Below, in pieces: positions 15,085 to 23,252 of a stretch of DNA of 39,772 nt. Positions within the stretch are counted from its first letter, which is position 1. Each line of letters begins with the position of its first letter. Below the pieces are notes generated by a model, which searched no databases, had not been told where the DNA came from, and saw nothing but the letters and a program-made list of their open reading frames with translations. Made by a program: the position numbers and the translations under genes. This stretch comes from Pseudonocardia kujensis (GTDB lineage Bacteria > Actinomycetota > Actinomycetes > Mycobacteriales > Pseudonocardiaceae): NCBI RefSeq assembly GCF_021283305.1, contig NZ_JAJSOK010000069.1, positions 1-39,772 of the forward strand, read 5' to 3'.

Positions 15085-15114
15085 AGGTTAGCCTTACCTT
15101 GCTTCTGCCGTCAA
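15085..15114 (-). promoter_or_regulatory. IdeR/DtxR-like iron box and promoter, copy 2
   Basis: AGGTTAGCCTTACCT (15085-15099) matches 14 of 15 positions of the IdeR core. On the minus strand TTGACG (15114-15109) is 18 nt from TAACCT (15090-15085). The element overlaps the last codons of the MFS gene ending at 15094. Distances between box, promoter and the 38-bp repeat are the same as in copy 1. Confidence 0.55.
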
Positions 15115-16419
15115 TCCCTTGATCCGGACGCGCCCGGGGAGCCCGCCGAACCCGGACCGGCGGGCCAGCACGAGCCCGACCGCGACCACCGAGAGTACGG
15201 TCACGATCCCGCCGACGACCAGCGGCGCACGGCCGCCGAAGTGCTCGGCCAGCAGGCCCAGCAGCGGCCCGCCCAACGGCGTCCCGCCCAGCAGGAGCAG
15301 CATGTAGAGCCCCATGACGCGCCCGCGCATGGTCGGGTCCACCGAGAGCTGGACGGACGAGTTCGCCGCGGTGGTGAAGATCAGCGCCGCGAACCCGACG
15401 GGCACGAGGGCGATGCCGGCCGCCACGTACGTCGGCATCAGCCCGGCCACCACGAGCAGCGCGCCGAACACGAGGCCCGCCCCCGCCACGAGCCGCAGCC
15501 GCGGCTTGCGGGTGCGCCGTGCGGCCGCGGTGGTGCCGAGCACGGACCCGACCGCGAGCAGCGTGGTGAGCAGGCCGTAGCCCTCGGCGTCGCGGCCGAA
15601 GACGTTGCGGGCCAGCAGTGCGAGCGTCATGAAGAAGTTGATGCCGAAGGTCGAGACCAGGAACACGAGCACCATCACGGCGACGAGGTCCGCCCGCCCG
15701 CGGACGTACGCGAGCCCGTCGCGGAGCTGGTGGGGCGCCCGCGCCACCCGTTCGGTGCGGTACAGCTTCTCCGGCCGCATCAGCAGCAGGCCCGTGATCA
15801 CGGCGGCGAAGCTGACGGCGTTGATCAGGAACACCCAGCCCGTGCCGACCGCGACGATCAGCACGCCCGCCGCGGCGGGCCCGACGATCCGGGCGAGGTT
15901 GAAGCACAGCGAGTTGAGCGCGACGGCGTTGACGACCTGGCCCGGTCCGACCATCTCGGACACGAAGGCCTGCCGCATCGGCGCGTCGAGCGCGGAGAAG
16001 CAGCCGAGCAGCAGGCACAGCAGGTAGACCTGCCACAGCGCGACGACGCCGGTGAGCACGACCGAGCCGAGCGCGACGGCGCACAGCCCCATCGCGAGCT
16101 GCACCCCGACCAGCACGAGCCGTTTGTCGACCCGGTCGGCCAGCACCCCGCCCCACAGGGAGAGCACGAGCGTGGGCGCGAACTGCAGCGCCGCCGCGAC
16201 CCCGAGCGCGGTGGCGCTGCCGTGGGTGAGGTCGAGGACGAGCCAGTCCTGCGCGATCCGCTGCATCCAGGTGCCCACGTTGGACACCACCTGGCCCGAG
16301 ATGAAGAGCCGGTAGTTGGGTACGCGCAGGGAGGCGAACATGCCGCCGGGCGGTGAGTGCGCGGAGTCCGAACCTGCATCGGAACCTGCGGGGACCGGGG
16401 TTTCGGCGACAGCACTCAC
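15094..16419 (-). CDS. MFS_3/EntS-type MFS exporter
   Basis: A 441-residue inner-membrane protein with twelve predicted helices, beginning SLRVPNYRLFISGQVVSNVGTW. This start, with QDWLVLDLT and GGVLADRVDKR after helix 2, is typical of the MFS_3 group that includes the siderophore exporter EntS and many drug exporters. The iron box at its 3' end makes a siderophore role tempting, but the box lies at the wrong end to control this gene. GTG at 16419 has no Shine-Dalgarno site. An AT-rich repeat in the 21-bp gap to the upstream permease gene probably holds its own promoter. Confidence 0.85.
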   Translation of the reverse strand: MSAVAETPVPAGSDAGSDSAHSPPGGMFASLRVPNYRLFISGQVVSNVGTWMQRIAQDWLVLDLTHGSATALGVAAALQFAPTLVLSLWGGVLADRVDKRLVLVGVQLAMGLCAVALGSVVLTGVVALWQVYLLCLLLGCFSALDAPMRQAFVSEMVGPGQVVNAVALNSLCFNLARIVGPAAAGVLIVAVGTGWVFLINAVSFAAVITGLLLMRPEKLYRTERVARAPHQLRDGLAYVRGRADLVAVMVLVFLVSTFGINFFMTLALLARNVFGRDAEGYGLLTTLLAVGSVLGTTAAARRTRKPRLRLVAGAGLVFGALLVVAGLMPTYVAAGIALVPVGFAALIFTTAANSSVQLSVDPTMRGRVMGLYMLLLLGGTPLGGPLLGLLAEHFGGRAPLVVGGIVTVLSVVAVGLVLARRSGFGGLPGRVRIKGLTAEAR

Positions 16420-16444
16420 GATGTAGTTAGTTTACTACAACTAC
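16420..16444 (-). promoter_or_regulatory. AT-rich inverted repeat and promoter before the MFS gene
   Basis: GTAGTT (16423-16428) and AACTAC (16439-16444) are 6-bp inverted arms; inside lies TAGTTTACTA, itself 4-bp symmetric. On the minus strand TAAACT followed by nine bases precedes the GTG, fitting a leaderless -10. The block fills the whole gap between the two genes and overlaps the permease stop codon. It resembles MarR/TetR-type operators, but no regulator gene is adjacent. Confidence 0.45.
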
Positions 16445-17877
16445 CCGAAGAGTTCACGCAGCGGGCCGACCGCGAAGTACCCCACGAAGGCCACCGCCAC
16501 GACCCACATCAGCGGGTGCACCTGGCGTGCCCGGCCGGTGGCCGCGGACAGCACGACGTAGCTGATGAAGCCGGCGCCGATGCCGTTGGCGATCGAGTAC
16601 GTGAACGGCATGATCACGATCGTCAGGAAGGCGGGCAGCGCGGTACGCAGGTCGGTCAGCTCGATGCCGGCCACCTGCCGGAACATCAGCGCCCCGACGA
16701 CCACCAGCGCCGGCGCCGCCGCCTCCACCGGCACGATGGAGTAGAGCGGGGTGAAGAACATCGCCGCGAGGAAGAGCACGCCGGTGAGCACGTTGGCCAG
16801 GCCCGTGCGGGCGCCCTCGGCGATGCCCGAGGCGGACTCCACGAAGACCGTGTTCGACGACGACGAGCCGACGCCGCCGGCCACCGCGCCCGCCCCTTCG
16901 ACCACCAGGGCCCGGCCGATGTTGGGCAGCTGCCCGTCCTTCTCGGTCAGCCCGGCCTGCTGGCCGAGCCCGGTCATGGTGCCCATCGCATCGAAGAAGT
17001 TGGCCAGGACCAGTGTGAACACCAGCAGGATGACCGTCAGCGCGTCGAGCCGACCGAAGGCGCCGAAGGAGAAGTTGCCCACCAGCGACAGGTCGGGCCA
17101 GCCGACGATGCTGCTCGGCAGCGTCGGCACGGACAGCGACCAGCCCTTCGGGTTGGTGGCCGACGAGCCGACGTGCGCGATCGCCTCGACGACGATCGCG
17201 ATGACGGTCGTGGCCACCACCCCGATCAGCAGGCCGGCCCGGACGCCCCGCACCACCAGCACGCCGGTGATCAGCAGCCCGACCACGAAGACGAAGGTCG
17301 GCCAGGACGCGATCGAGCCGTTGATGCCCAGTCCCACCGGCACGGTCGTGTGCGCGGCGTCGGGCAGCCGGCGGACGAAGCCCGCGTCGACCAGTCCGAT
17401 CAGCGCGATGAAGGCGCCGATGCCGACGGCGATGGCGGACTTGAGCGCGGCCGGCACGGCGTTGAACACGGCGGTCCGGAAGCCGGTCACGGCCAGGACC
17501 ACGATCACGACGCCGTCGAGCACGACCAGGCCCATGGCCTCCGGCCAGGTCATCAACGGCGCGATCGTGACCGCGAGCAGGGTGTTGATGCCGAGGCCGG
17601 TGGCGATGGCGAAGGGCAGGTTCGCCACGAGCCCGAACAGGATGGTCATCACGCCGGCGACGAGCGCCGTCACGGCCGCGACCTGCCCGATCGGCAGGAT
17701 GTTCCCGAGCACGTCGGCCTTCGCGCTCGGGTCACCGGGCGCCACGCTGCCGAGGATCAGCGGGTTCAGCACGATGATGTAGGACATCGTCACGAACGTG
17801 ACGAGGCCGCCGCGCATCTCGCGGGACGGCGTCGTCTTGCGTTCCGTGAGCTTGAACAGGCGCTCGAGCACGGGCAC
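16441..17877 (-). CDS. NCS2-family purine permease (AzgA-like)
   Basis: A 478-residue inner-membrane protein with many helices. It has the AzgA-type (hypoxanthine/guanine/adenine) signature at the start, MRGGLVTFVTMSYIIVLNP, then NLPFAIATGLGINTLLA, and FDAMGTMTGLGQQAG plus GVGSSSSNTVFVESASGIAEGARTG split across the later half, which form the substrate and cation site. It imports purine bases by proton symport. The start is taken at GTG 17877 (MPVLERLFKL); a second GTG at 17871 is also possible. The divergent DUF2530 gene is its usual actinobacterial neighbour. Confidence 0.88.
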   Translation of the reverse strand: MPVLERLFKLTERKTTPSREMRGGLVTFVTMSYIIVLNPLILGSVAPGDPSAKADVLGNILPIGQVAAVTALVAGVMTILFGLVANLPFAIATGLGINTLLAVTIAPLMTWPEAMGLVVLDGVVIVVLAVTGFRTAVFNAVPAALKSAIAVGIGAFIALIGLVDAGFVRRLPDAAHTTVPVGLGINGSIASWPTFVFVVGLLITGVLVVRGVRAGLLIGVVATTVIAIVVEAIAHVGSSATNPKGWSLSVPTLPSSIVGWPDLSLVGNFSFGAFGRLDALTVILLVFTLVLANFFDAMGTMTGLGQQAGLTEKDGQLPNIGRALVVEGAGAVAGGVGSSSSNTVFVESASGIAEGARTGLANVLTGVLFLAAMFFTPLYSIVPVEAAAPALVVVGALMFRQVAGIELTDLRTALPAFLTIVIMPFTYSIANGIGAGFISYVVLSAATGRARQVHPLMWVVAVAFVGYFAVGPLRELFG

Positions 17878-18010
17878 ACGGTAGGCGGCCGCACCCGACC
17901 CCGCCGATCCTGGGCCACCCACGGACACCGTTCGTGGTCCGCGCCGTCGACCAGCGGGAACGGTCCTCGCCGCAGGGCGCTGCCCGCGCAGGGCGAGATA
18001 GGCTCGGCCC

Positions 18011-18265
18011 GTGGTCGACCCGCCGCCCCTGCCACGCAGCACCGCCGACGTCACGCTGGTCACGGCGATCGGCACCCTGGTGTGGCTGCTCGGCGCGGTG
18101 GGGCTGTTCGTCGCCCACCTCGTGGCCGGTCGGCCGCTCGACATCTGGTTCACCACGTGCGTCAGCGGTGCCCTGCTCGGCGGCATCGGGTTCGGCATCT
18201 TCCGCTGGCAGCGCGCCGCGGCGCGGCGGGGTTCCCGGCTCGCCCAGCGCGGGCTCGACGGCTGA
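18011..18265 (+). CDS. DUF2530 small membrane protein
   Basis: An 84-residue protein with two membrane helices (VTAIGTLVWLLGAVGLFVAH and IWFTTCVSGALLGGIGFGIF) and a basic tail. It matches the DUF2530 family, found next to NCS2 permeases in actinobacteria. Function unknown. TAGGCT (17999-18004) lies 6 nt before the GTG, predicting a leaderless mRNA. Confidence 0.75.
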   Translation: MVDPPPLPRSTADVTLVTAIGTLVWLLGAVGLFVAHLVAGRPLDIWFTTCVSGALLGGIGFGIFRWQRAAARRGSRLAQRGLDG

Positions 18266-18324
18266 ACCCTCCCCGCCCTACCGCGCGCGCGGCCCCGCCG
18301 CGGCCGGCGAACTAGGCTCGCGGC

Positions 18325-19062
18325 ATGACCGACCGTCCCACCGCCGTCGTCACCGGGGCCAGCTCCGGCATCGGAGCCGCCACCGCCCGCGCCCTCGCCG
18401 GGGCGGGCTTCCACGTCGTGCTCGGCGCCCGCCGCGTCGACCGACTGGAGGCCGTCGCCAAGGAGGTCGACGGGACGGCGCTGCGGCTCGACGTCACGGA
18501 CAAGGCGTCGGCCGCCGCCTTCGTCGAGGCGGTCCCGGAGTGCCGGCTGCTGGTCAACAACGCGGGCGGCGCCAAGGGCCTCGAGCCGGTCGAGGAGGCC
18601 GACGAGGACGACTGGCGCTGGATGTTCGAGGCCAACGTGATCGGCACCCTGCGGCTCACCCAGGGCCTGCTGCCGAAGCTGCGGGCCTCCGGCGACGGGC
18701 ACATCATCACCGTCACCTCGATCGCGGCCCTCGCCCCGTACGACAACGGCGCGGGCTACACCGGCGCCAAGCACGCCCAGGCGATGCTGCACCGCACGCT
18801 GCGCGGCGAGCTGCTCGGCCAGCCGATCCGCCTCACCGAGATCTGCCCCGGCATGGTGGAGACGGAGTTCTCCCTGGTCCGCTTCGAGGGCGACCGGGAG
18901 AAGGCGGACAACGTCTACCGCGGTCTGACCCCGCTCTCGGCGGAGGACGTGGCCGACGTGATCGCCTTCGCGGCGACCCGGCCGAGCCACGTGAACCTGG
19001 ACCAGATCACGCTCATGCCGCGTGCCCAGGCCAGCGCCAGCCGGGCCCACCGCGAGGGTTGA
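18325..19062 (+). CDS. short-chain dehydrogenase/reductase (Rv0484c-like)
   Basis: A 245-residue Rossmann-fold oxidoreductase. TGASSGIG (10-17) binds the dinucleotide and ARR after strand 2 suggests NADP(H). NNAG is at 78-81, and the catalytic residues are Ser132, Tyr145 and Lys149 (YTGAKH). It resembles the YdfG/serine-dehydrogenase-like group; the substrate is unknown. Its place beside an L,D-transpeptidase, murB and DUF2505 repeats the mycobacterial order Rv0484c-Rv0481c. TAGGCT ends 6 nt before the ATG. Confidence 0.88.
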   Translation: MTDRPTAVVTGASSGIGAATARALAGAGFHVVLGARRVDRLEAVAKEVDGTALRLDVTDKASAAAFVEAVPECRLLVNNAGGAKGLEPVEEADEDDWRWMFEANVIGTLRLTQGLLPKLRASGDGHIITVTSIAALAPYDNGAGYTGAKHAQAMLHRTLRGELLGQPIRLTEICPGMVETEFSLVRFEGDREKADNVYRGLTPLSAEDVADVIAFAATRPSHVNLDQITLMPRAQASASRAHREG

Positions 19063-19077
19063 GCGCCCGGGCCCGGC

Positions 19078-19308
19078 TCAGACGGTGTCCTCCGAACGCC
19101 GGTTCTCGTGGGCCGCGTCGCCGGGGGCGCGCCCGGCGTCGGCCTCGGCGATGCGCTCCTCGGAGTCCTGGAGGATCCCCTCGGCCTCGGCGTACCGGTC
19201 CTCGTCCGGGTCGGTGACCCGGGCCTCCTCGGGCAGCGGCTCGGCGCGGGTCCCGGCCCGCTCGGCGGCAGTGGCGTGCCCGGTGTCGTTCACGGACGGA
19301 TCGGTCAT
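19078..19308 (-). CDS. small acidic hypothetical protein
   Basis: 76 residues, strongly acidic, with no membrane segment or cysteine. A central helical stretch (DPDEDRYAEAEGILQDSEER) looks like a conserved actinobacterial small protein; the two ends appear disordered. I do not recognise a function. It sits between the convergent SDR gene and the L,D-transpeptidase gene on the same strand as the latter, 41 bp downstream of it. Confidence 0.55.
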   Translation of the reverse strand: MTDPSVNDTGHATAAERAGTRAEPLPEEARVTDPDEDRYAEAEGILQDSEERIAEADAGRAPGDAAHENRRSEDTV

Positions 19309-19349
19309 GGCCCCTGCCTACCCGAGCGGACCGGGTGCCAACCGCGGCG

Positions 19350-20513
19350 CTACAGCGCGGAGAGGCGCTGCCACTGGTCCCAGGTCAGCGTCCAGTCCCA
19401 GACGTCGCCGTCCCGGGCGGAGAGCTGCACGGGGGTGCCCGTGACCTCGACCGGGTCGCCGTAGAGCGCGGTGTCGTAGTAGGCCTTCGCGTTCTCCAAC
19501 GAGAGGTTGACGCAGCCGTGGGTGACGTTCGACGAGCCCTGCGCGTTCGCCGAGGCCGGGTTGGCGTGGATGAACTCGCCGTTGTTGCTCATCCGTACGG
19601 CCCACTTCTCCACGACGTCGTAGCCGTACTGCTGGCTGACCATCCGCTTGTCGGTGAACTTCTCGGTCACCACGTGGACGCCGGAGCGGGTGTTGCGGTC
19701 CGGGTCCGCGGCCAGGCCGTAGCTCGCGGGGTAGTTGGCGACCTGCTTGCCGTCCCGGATCACCACCATGCGGAACGACCGGGCGTCGGCCTTGACGACC
19801 TGCGCGCGGCCGATCTGGAAGTCGCTGGTCACGTCCGCGGCGCCGAACTGCCCCCCGCCGTAGTCGACGCCGTAGAGCTTCGCCGCGACCGAGACCTTCG
19901 TGTTGGCCGGCCAGTACTCCTTGGGCCGCCAGTGCACCCGGGACCCGCCGGCCTCGTCGGGCAGCCAGCCCCAGGCGCCCTCGACCGGCACCGACGTCTG
20001 CACGCTCAGCGCCCGCTCGACGGCCGCGCGGTCCTCGACGTGGCTGTTGAACTGGATCTCGATCGGGGCGGCGATGCCGACGGTCCGGCCGTCGGCGATG
20101 TTGATCACGCCGCGGACCTGCTTCGTGGGCACGACGGTGTGGAAGCCGCCGGCCAGCGGCACACCGACGCCGTCCTCCCCCTTCGCGGTGCCGGACCAGG
20201 CGTACTCGGTGTCGTAGCCCAGCGGCTCGCTGCTGGTCCAGACGGTGCGGTCCGCGTTGAGCGCGCCGGCCACCGGCTCGCCCTGCGGGTTGGTCAGCGC
20301 GACCTGCTCGAGCGTGCCGCCCGTCACGCTCACCGAGACGGGTGACGTCGGGTTGATCCCGGTGGCCTGCGCGGCCGGCTCGTACGCCAGCGTGGCCGCC
20401 CGCGCCAGCAGCGCCGACGTCGTGTCCCCGCCGCGGCCGGCGGCCGTCGCCGCCGTCACCACACCGACGGTCCCGACCGCGATCACGGCCAGGACCAGCA
20501 GCAACCGCCTCAT
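19350..20513 (-). CDS. L,D-transpeptidase with Ig-like domains
   Basis: A 387-residue exported enzyme that makes 3-3 cross-links in peptidoglycan. The N-terminal hydrophobic segment (MRRLLLVLAVIAVGTVGVVT) is a signal or anchor with no lipobox cysteine. Two Ig-like domains span about 50-235. The YkuD catalytic domain follows (about 240-355) with HANP upstream and the motif SNVTHGCVNLS, catalytic Cys334 and His332. A Trp-rich C-terminal tail (DGDVWDWTLTWDQW) is typical of mycobacterial-type enzymes. Its neighbour murB and the wider order match Rv0483 (lprQ/LdtMt5), but the sequence type is also close to LdtMt2. Confidence 0.9.
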   Translation of the reverse strand: MRRLLLVLAVIAVGTVGVVTAATAAGRGGDTTSALLARAATLAYEPAAQATGINPTSPVSVSVTGGTLEQVALTNPQGEPVAGALNADRTVWTSSEPLGYDTEYAWSGTAKGEDGVGVPLAGGFHTVVPTKQVRGVINIADGRTVGIAAPIEIQFNSHVEDRAAVERALSVQTSVPVEGAWGWLPDEAGGSRVHWRPKEYWPANTKVSVAAKLYGVDYGGGQFGAADVTSDFQIGRAQVVKADARSFRMVVIRDGKQVANYPASYGLAADPDRNTRSGVHVVTEKFTDKRMVSQQYGYDVVEKWAVRMSNNGEFIHANPASANAQGSSNVTHGCVNLSLENAKAYYDTALYGDPVEVTGTPVQLSARDGDVWDWTLTWDQWQRLSAL

Positions 20514-20693
20514 CGTCCTCCCCCGTACGGATTCCCCCGCCCCGTACCAGGGACGCGACGGGGCCGCGGACGTTGCCTCGAGAACCTCGGGAGCATTGTC
20601 CGGTCGACGAGGTTACGCGTCACCACCCACAGCGACGACCGCCGACGCGGGCGCGGTTGCACGCCGTTCCGCCCGGCGAACCGTCACGGTCGG

Positions 20694-21764
20694 TCACAGG
20701 GTGCAGCCCACGAGCACCGGCTCCGGGTGCAGCGCGATCCCGAACCGGTCGAGCACCCCCGACCGCACCTCGCGGGCCAGCGCCAACAGGTCCCCGGTGC
20801 GGCCGCCGCCGCGGTTGGTCAGGGCGAGGACGTGCCGCGTCGACAGCCCGACCCGGCCGCCGGGTCCCGCGTGGCCGGGGGCGAAGCCGGCGTGCTGGAT
20901 CAGCCACGCGGCGGGCAGCTTCGTGCGGCCCTCGCCCGCCGGCCAGCGCGGCATCGCCGGGTCCGGCACCGCGGCGTCGTCGACGATCGGGTTGGTGAAG
21001 AAGGAGCCGGCGCTCCAGGTGTCGTGGTCGGCGGCGTCGAGCACCATGCCCTTGCCGCGGCGCAGCTCCAGCACGGCCTCGCGGGCCACCTCGGCGGGCA
21101 CGGTCGCGCCGGGGTCGACGCCCAGGGTGCGGGCGAGCTCGGCGTAGGCGATCGGCATGCTCGCCCCGCCGCCGGGCAGCGCGAACCGCACCCGCAGCAC
21201 CACTGCGGCGTCGGTGTTCTTGAGGACGCTGGTGCGGTAGCCCAGCCCCAGGTCGGCGGCCGGCACGTGCGTGCGGACCGTCCGGGTGCGCCGGTCGTAG
21301 AGGTCGACGTCGACGAGCAGCGCGGAGACCTCCACGCCGTACGCCCCGACGTTCTGCACCGGGGTGGCGCCGGTCAGCCCGGGGATGCCGGACAGGCACT
21401 CCAGCCCGCCCAGTCCCTCCGCGACCGTCGCGGCGACGACCGCGTCCCAGTTCTCGCCCGCCTCCGCGGTGAGCAGTACCGACCCGTCCGGGCGGCGCTC
21501 GAGCGCGATCCCGCTGCCGGTCAGCCGCACGACGGTGCCCGTGAACCCCTCGTCGGCCACGACGACGTTGGACCCGCCGCCGAGCAGCAGCAACGGCTCG
21601 CCGGACTCGTCGGCGGCGCGGACCGCGTCGACGGCGGTGCCGGCGTCGGACGCCTCGACCAGCCGCGCGGCGGGACCGCCGAGCCGCAGGGTCGTCAGCG
21701 GGGCGAGCGGCGCGCCGACGTGGACCGGGCCGGCCTGTTCGTCCTGCGCGGGGGAGGTCTGCAC
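20694..21764 (-). CDS. murB: UDP-N-acetylenolpyruvoylglucosamine reductase
   Basis: A 356-residue FAD enzyme that uses NADPH to reduce UDP-GlcNAc-enolpyruvate to UDP-MurNAc, the second committed step of peptidoglycan synthesis. FAD-binding motifs are LLLGGGSNVVVADEGF and LSGIPGLTGATPVQNVGAYG. The active site has Arg177 (GYRTS), Ser254 (SAGSFFTNP) and Glu348 (HPEPVLVG). GTG at 21764 gives MQTSPAQDEQ; the long upstream continuation of the frame is antisense noise. TACCGT 8 nt before the start suggests a leaderless mRNA sharing a 36-bp gap with the divergent DUF2505 gene. Confidence 0.94.
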   Translation of the reverse strand: MQTSPAQDEQAGPVHVGAPLAPLTTLRLGGPAARLVEASDAGTAVDAVRAADESGEPLLLLGGGSNVVVADEGFTGTVVRLTGSGIALERRPDGSVLLTAEAGENWDAVVAATVAEGLGGLECLSGIPGLTGATPVQNVGAYGVEVSALLVDVDLYDRRTRTVRTHVPAADLGLGYRTSVLKNTDAAVVLRVRFALPGGGASMPIAYAELARTLGVDPGATVPAEVAREAVLELRRGKGMVLDAADHDTWSAGSFFTNPIVDDAAVPDPAMPRWPAGEGRTKLPAAWLIQHAGFAPGHAGPGGRVGLSTRHVLALTNRGGGRTGDLLALAREVRSGVLDRFGIALHPEPVLVGCTL

Positions 21765-21772
21765 AGGGCGCC

Positions 21773-21794
21773 ACGGTAGCGGGCGGGGTAGCCT
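21773..21794. promoter_or_regulatory. back-to-back -10 elements for murB and DUF2505
   Basis: The 36-bp gap between the two GTG codons holds TACCGT on the minus strand (21778-21773, 8 nt before murB) and TAGCCT on the plus strand (21789-21794, 6 nt before the DUF2505 gene). The -35 regions of each promoter would lie inside the other gene. Confidence 0.45.
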
Positions 21795-21800
21795 CCGGCC

Positions 21801-22292
21801 GTGTCCCGCCCGACGGAGTTCCGTGCCACGAGCCCCCACCCGGTGGACCGGGTGTACGCCGCCCTGGTCGACCGCCAGATCCTCAGCGACCGGCTCGCCA
21901 CGATGGGCGGCCCCGGCGCGGCGATCCTCGAGTACACCGGCGACGAGAACGGCTGCAAGTACCGGATCCGGCACGGCATCGACGAGAAGGACCTGCCCGG
22001 GGTGGTGAAGTCCTTCGTCGGGTCGCGCGGCATCACCATCGAGCGCGACGAGAGCTGGACCCGCTCCGGCGACGGCTACGACGGGACCGTCGGCGTCGAG
22101 CTGCCCGGGATGCCGGCGGGCGCGCAGGGCACCATGCGGCTCGCGCCGAAGGGCGAGGGCTCCGAGCTGGTCGTGAACGTCGACGTCACGGTCAAGGTCC
22201 CGATCCTCGGCGGGAAGATCGAGGAGTCGGTCGCCCAGCAGATCCACCGCCTGCTGGAGATGGAGACGGAGTACACCCTCTCCCGGATCTGA
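21801..22292 (+). CDS. DUF2505 (SRPBCC-like) protein
   Basis: A 163-residue protein of the DUF2505 family (Rv0481c-like), with the look of the START/SRPBCC lipid-binding fold: FRATSPHPVDRVYAALVDRQ at the start and the final helix KIEESVAQQIHRLLEMETEY. No enzyme motif is seen. Its divergent pairing with murB is conserved in mycobacteria. Leaderless start at GTG 21801. Confidence 0.82.
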   Translation: MSRPTEFRATSPHPVDRVYAALVDRQILSDRLATMGGPGAAILEYTGDENGCKYRIRHGIDEKDLPGVVKSFVGSRGITIERDESWTRSGDGYDGTVGVELPGMPAGAQGTMRLAPKGEGSELVVNVDVTVKVPILGGKIEESVAQQIHRLLEMETEYTLSRI

Positions 22293-22343
22293 GCCGGGCG
22301 GAACTCGATTGCGCGGGTCTCCCCCGCGCTGCACGCTGCCCGC

Positions 22344-23252
22344 GTGACCAGCTCGCGTAGCGCGGTGCCCCCGCTCGGGCAGGTCCGGGTGGCACGCCCC
22401 ACCGACCGGCTCGACGAGGTCGTGGCCTTCTACCGCGACGGGCTCGGGCTGCCGGAGCTCGGGCGGTTCGCCGGGCACGCGGGCTACCGCGGCGTGCTGC
22501 TCGGGCTGCCGGGCGCGGGGCACCATCTCGAGTTCACCCACCACGACGACGGCAGCCCCGGTCCGGCCCCGACCCGCGACAACCTGCTCGTGCTCTACCT
22601 CGGCGACCGCGCCGCCGTGGACCGGGTCGCGGCCGGCCTGGCCGGGCGGGGGCACCACCCGGTCACCGCCGAGAACCCGTACTGGACCGCGCTCGGCGCC
22701 GTGACCGTCGAGGACCCGGACGGCTGGCGGGTCGTGCTGGTGCCGCGCCCCGGCACCGAGCCCGAGCTCGCCGAACCCGTGGTCGAGTGGTTCGAGGGCG
22801 AGCGCGACGCGGTGCGCCCGCTGTTCGAGCTGGCCGAGGACTCGGCGGCCGAGCTGGACTCCTCCCTGCGGTGCGGGCGGGTCCTCGTCGCCCGCGCCGG
22901 CACCGAGCTGGTCGGCCACCTCCAGCTCGTGCGGACGGAGGAGCCCGGGGAGGCCGAGCTGAAGAACATGGCGGTCCGCGAGGACCTGCGGGGCCGTGGC
23001 ATCGGCGGCCGCCTCGTGCGGGCGGCACTGGCCGCGCTCGCGGCCGAGGGCACGGCGACGCTCCGCGTGGCGACCGGCGCGGCCGACGTCCGCAACCTGG
23101 TCTTCTACCAGCGCCAGGGCTTCCGGATGCGGTCGATCGAGCGGGACGTGTTCACCCCGGCCGCGGGCTACCCCGCGGGCCTGGAGGTCGACGGGATCCC
23201 GCTGCGCGACCGGGTGTGGCTGGACCGGGCCGTCGGGGAGGACCCGTCGTGA
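22344..23252 (+). CDS. VOC-domain / GNAT acetyltransferase fusion
   Basis: A 302-residue protein. Residues 8-132 form a glyoxalase/bleomycin-resistance (VOC) domain: VARPTDRLDEVVAFYRDGLG with paired beta-alpha-beta units and a possible metal site (HHLEFTHH; EDPDGWRVVLVPRPG). Residues 135-300 form a GNAT N-acetyltransferase with the acetyl-CoA motif AVREDLRGRGIGGRLVRAAL and VFYQRQGFRM. VOC proteins bind or modify small molecules and GNAT proteins acetylate amines, so a role in detoxification or resistance is possible. The stop overlaps the GTG of the next acetyltransferase gene (GTGA). Confidence 0.78.
   Translation: MTSSRSAVPPLGQVRVARPTDRLDEVVAFYRDGLGLPELGRFAGHAGYRGVLLGLPGAGHHLEFTHHDDGSPGPAPTRDNLLVLYLGDRAAVDRVAAGLAGRGHHPVTAENPYWTALGAVTVEDPDGWRVVLVPRPGTEPELAEPVVEWFEGERDAVRPLFELAEDSAAELDSSLRCGRVLVARAGTELVGHLQLVRTEEPGEAELKNMAVREDLRGRGIGGRLVRAALAALAAEGTATLRVATGAADVRNLVFYQRQGFRMRSIERDVFTPAAGYPAGLEVDGIPLRDRVWLDRAVGEDPS

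Noticed and set aside
15085..16419. Iron control of the MFS exporter by the box at 15085
   Set aside because: The box overlaps the 3' end of that gene, not its promoter.
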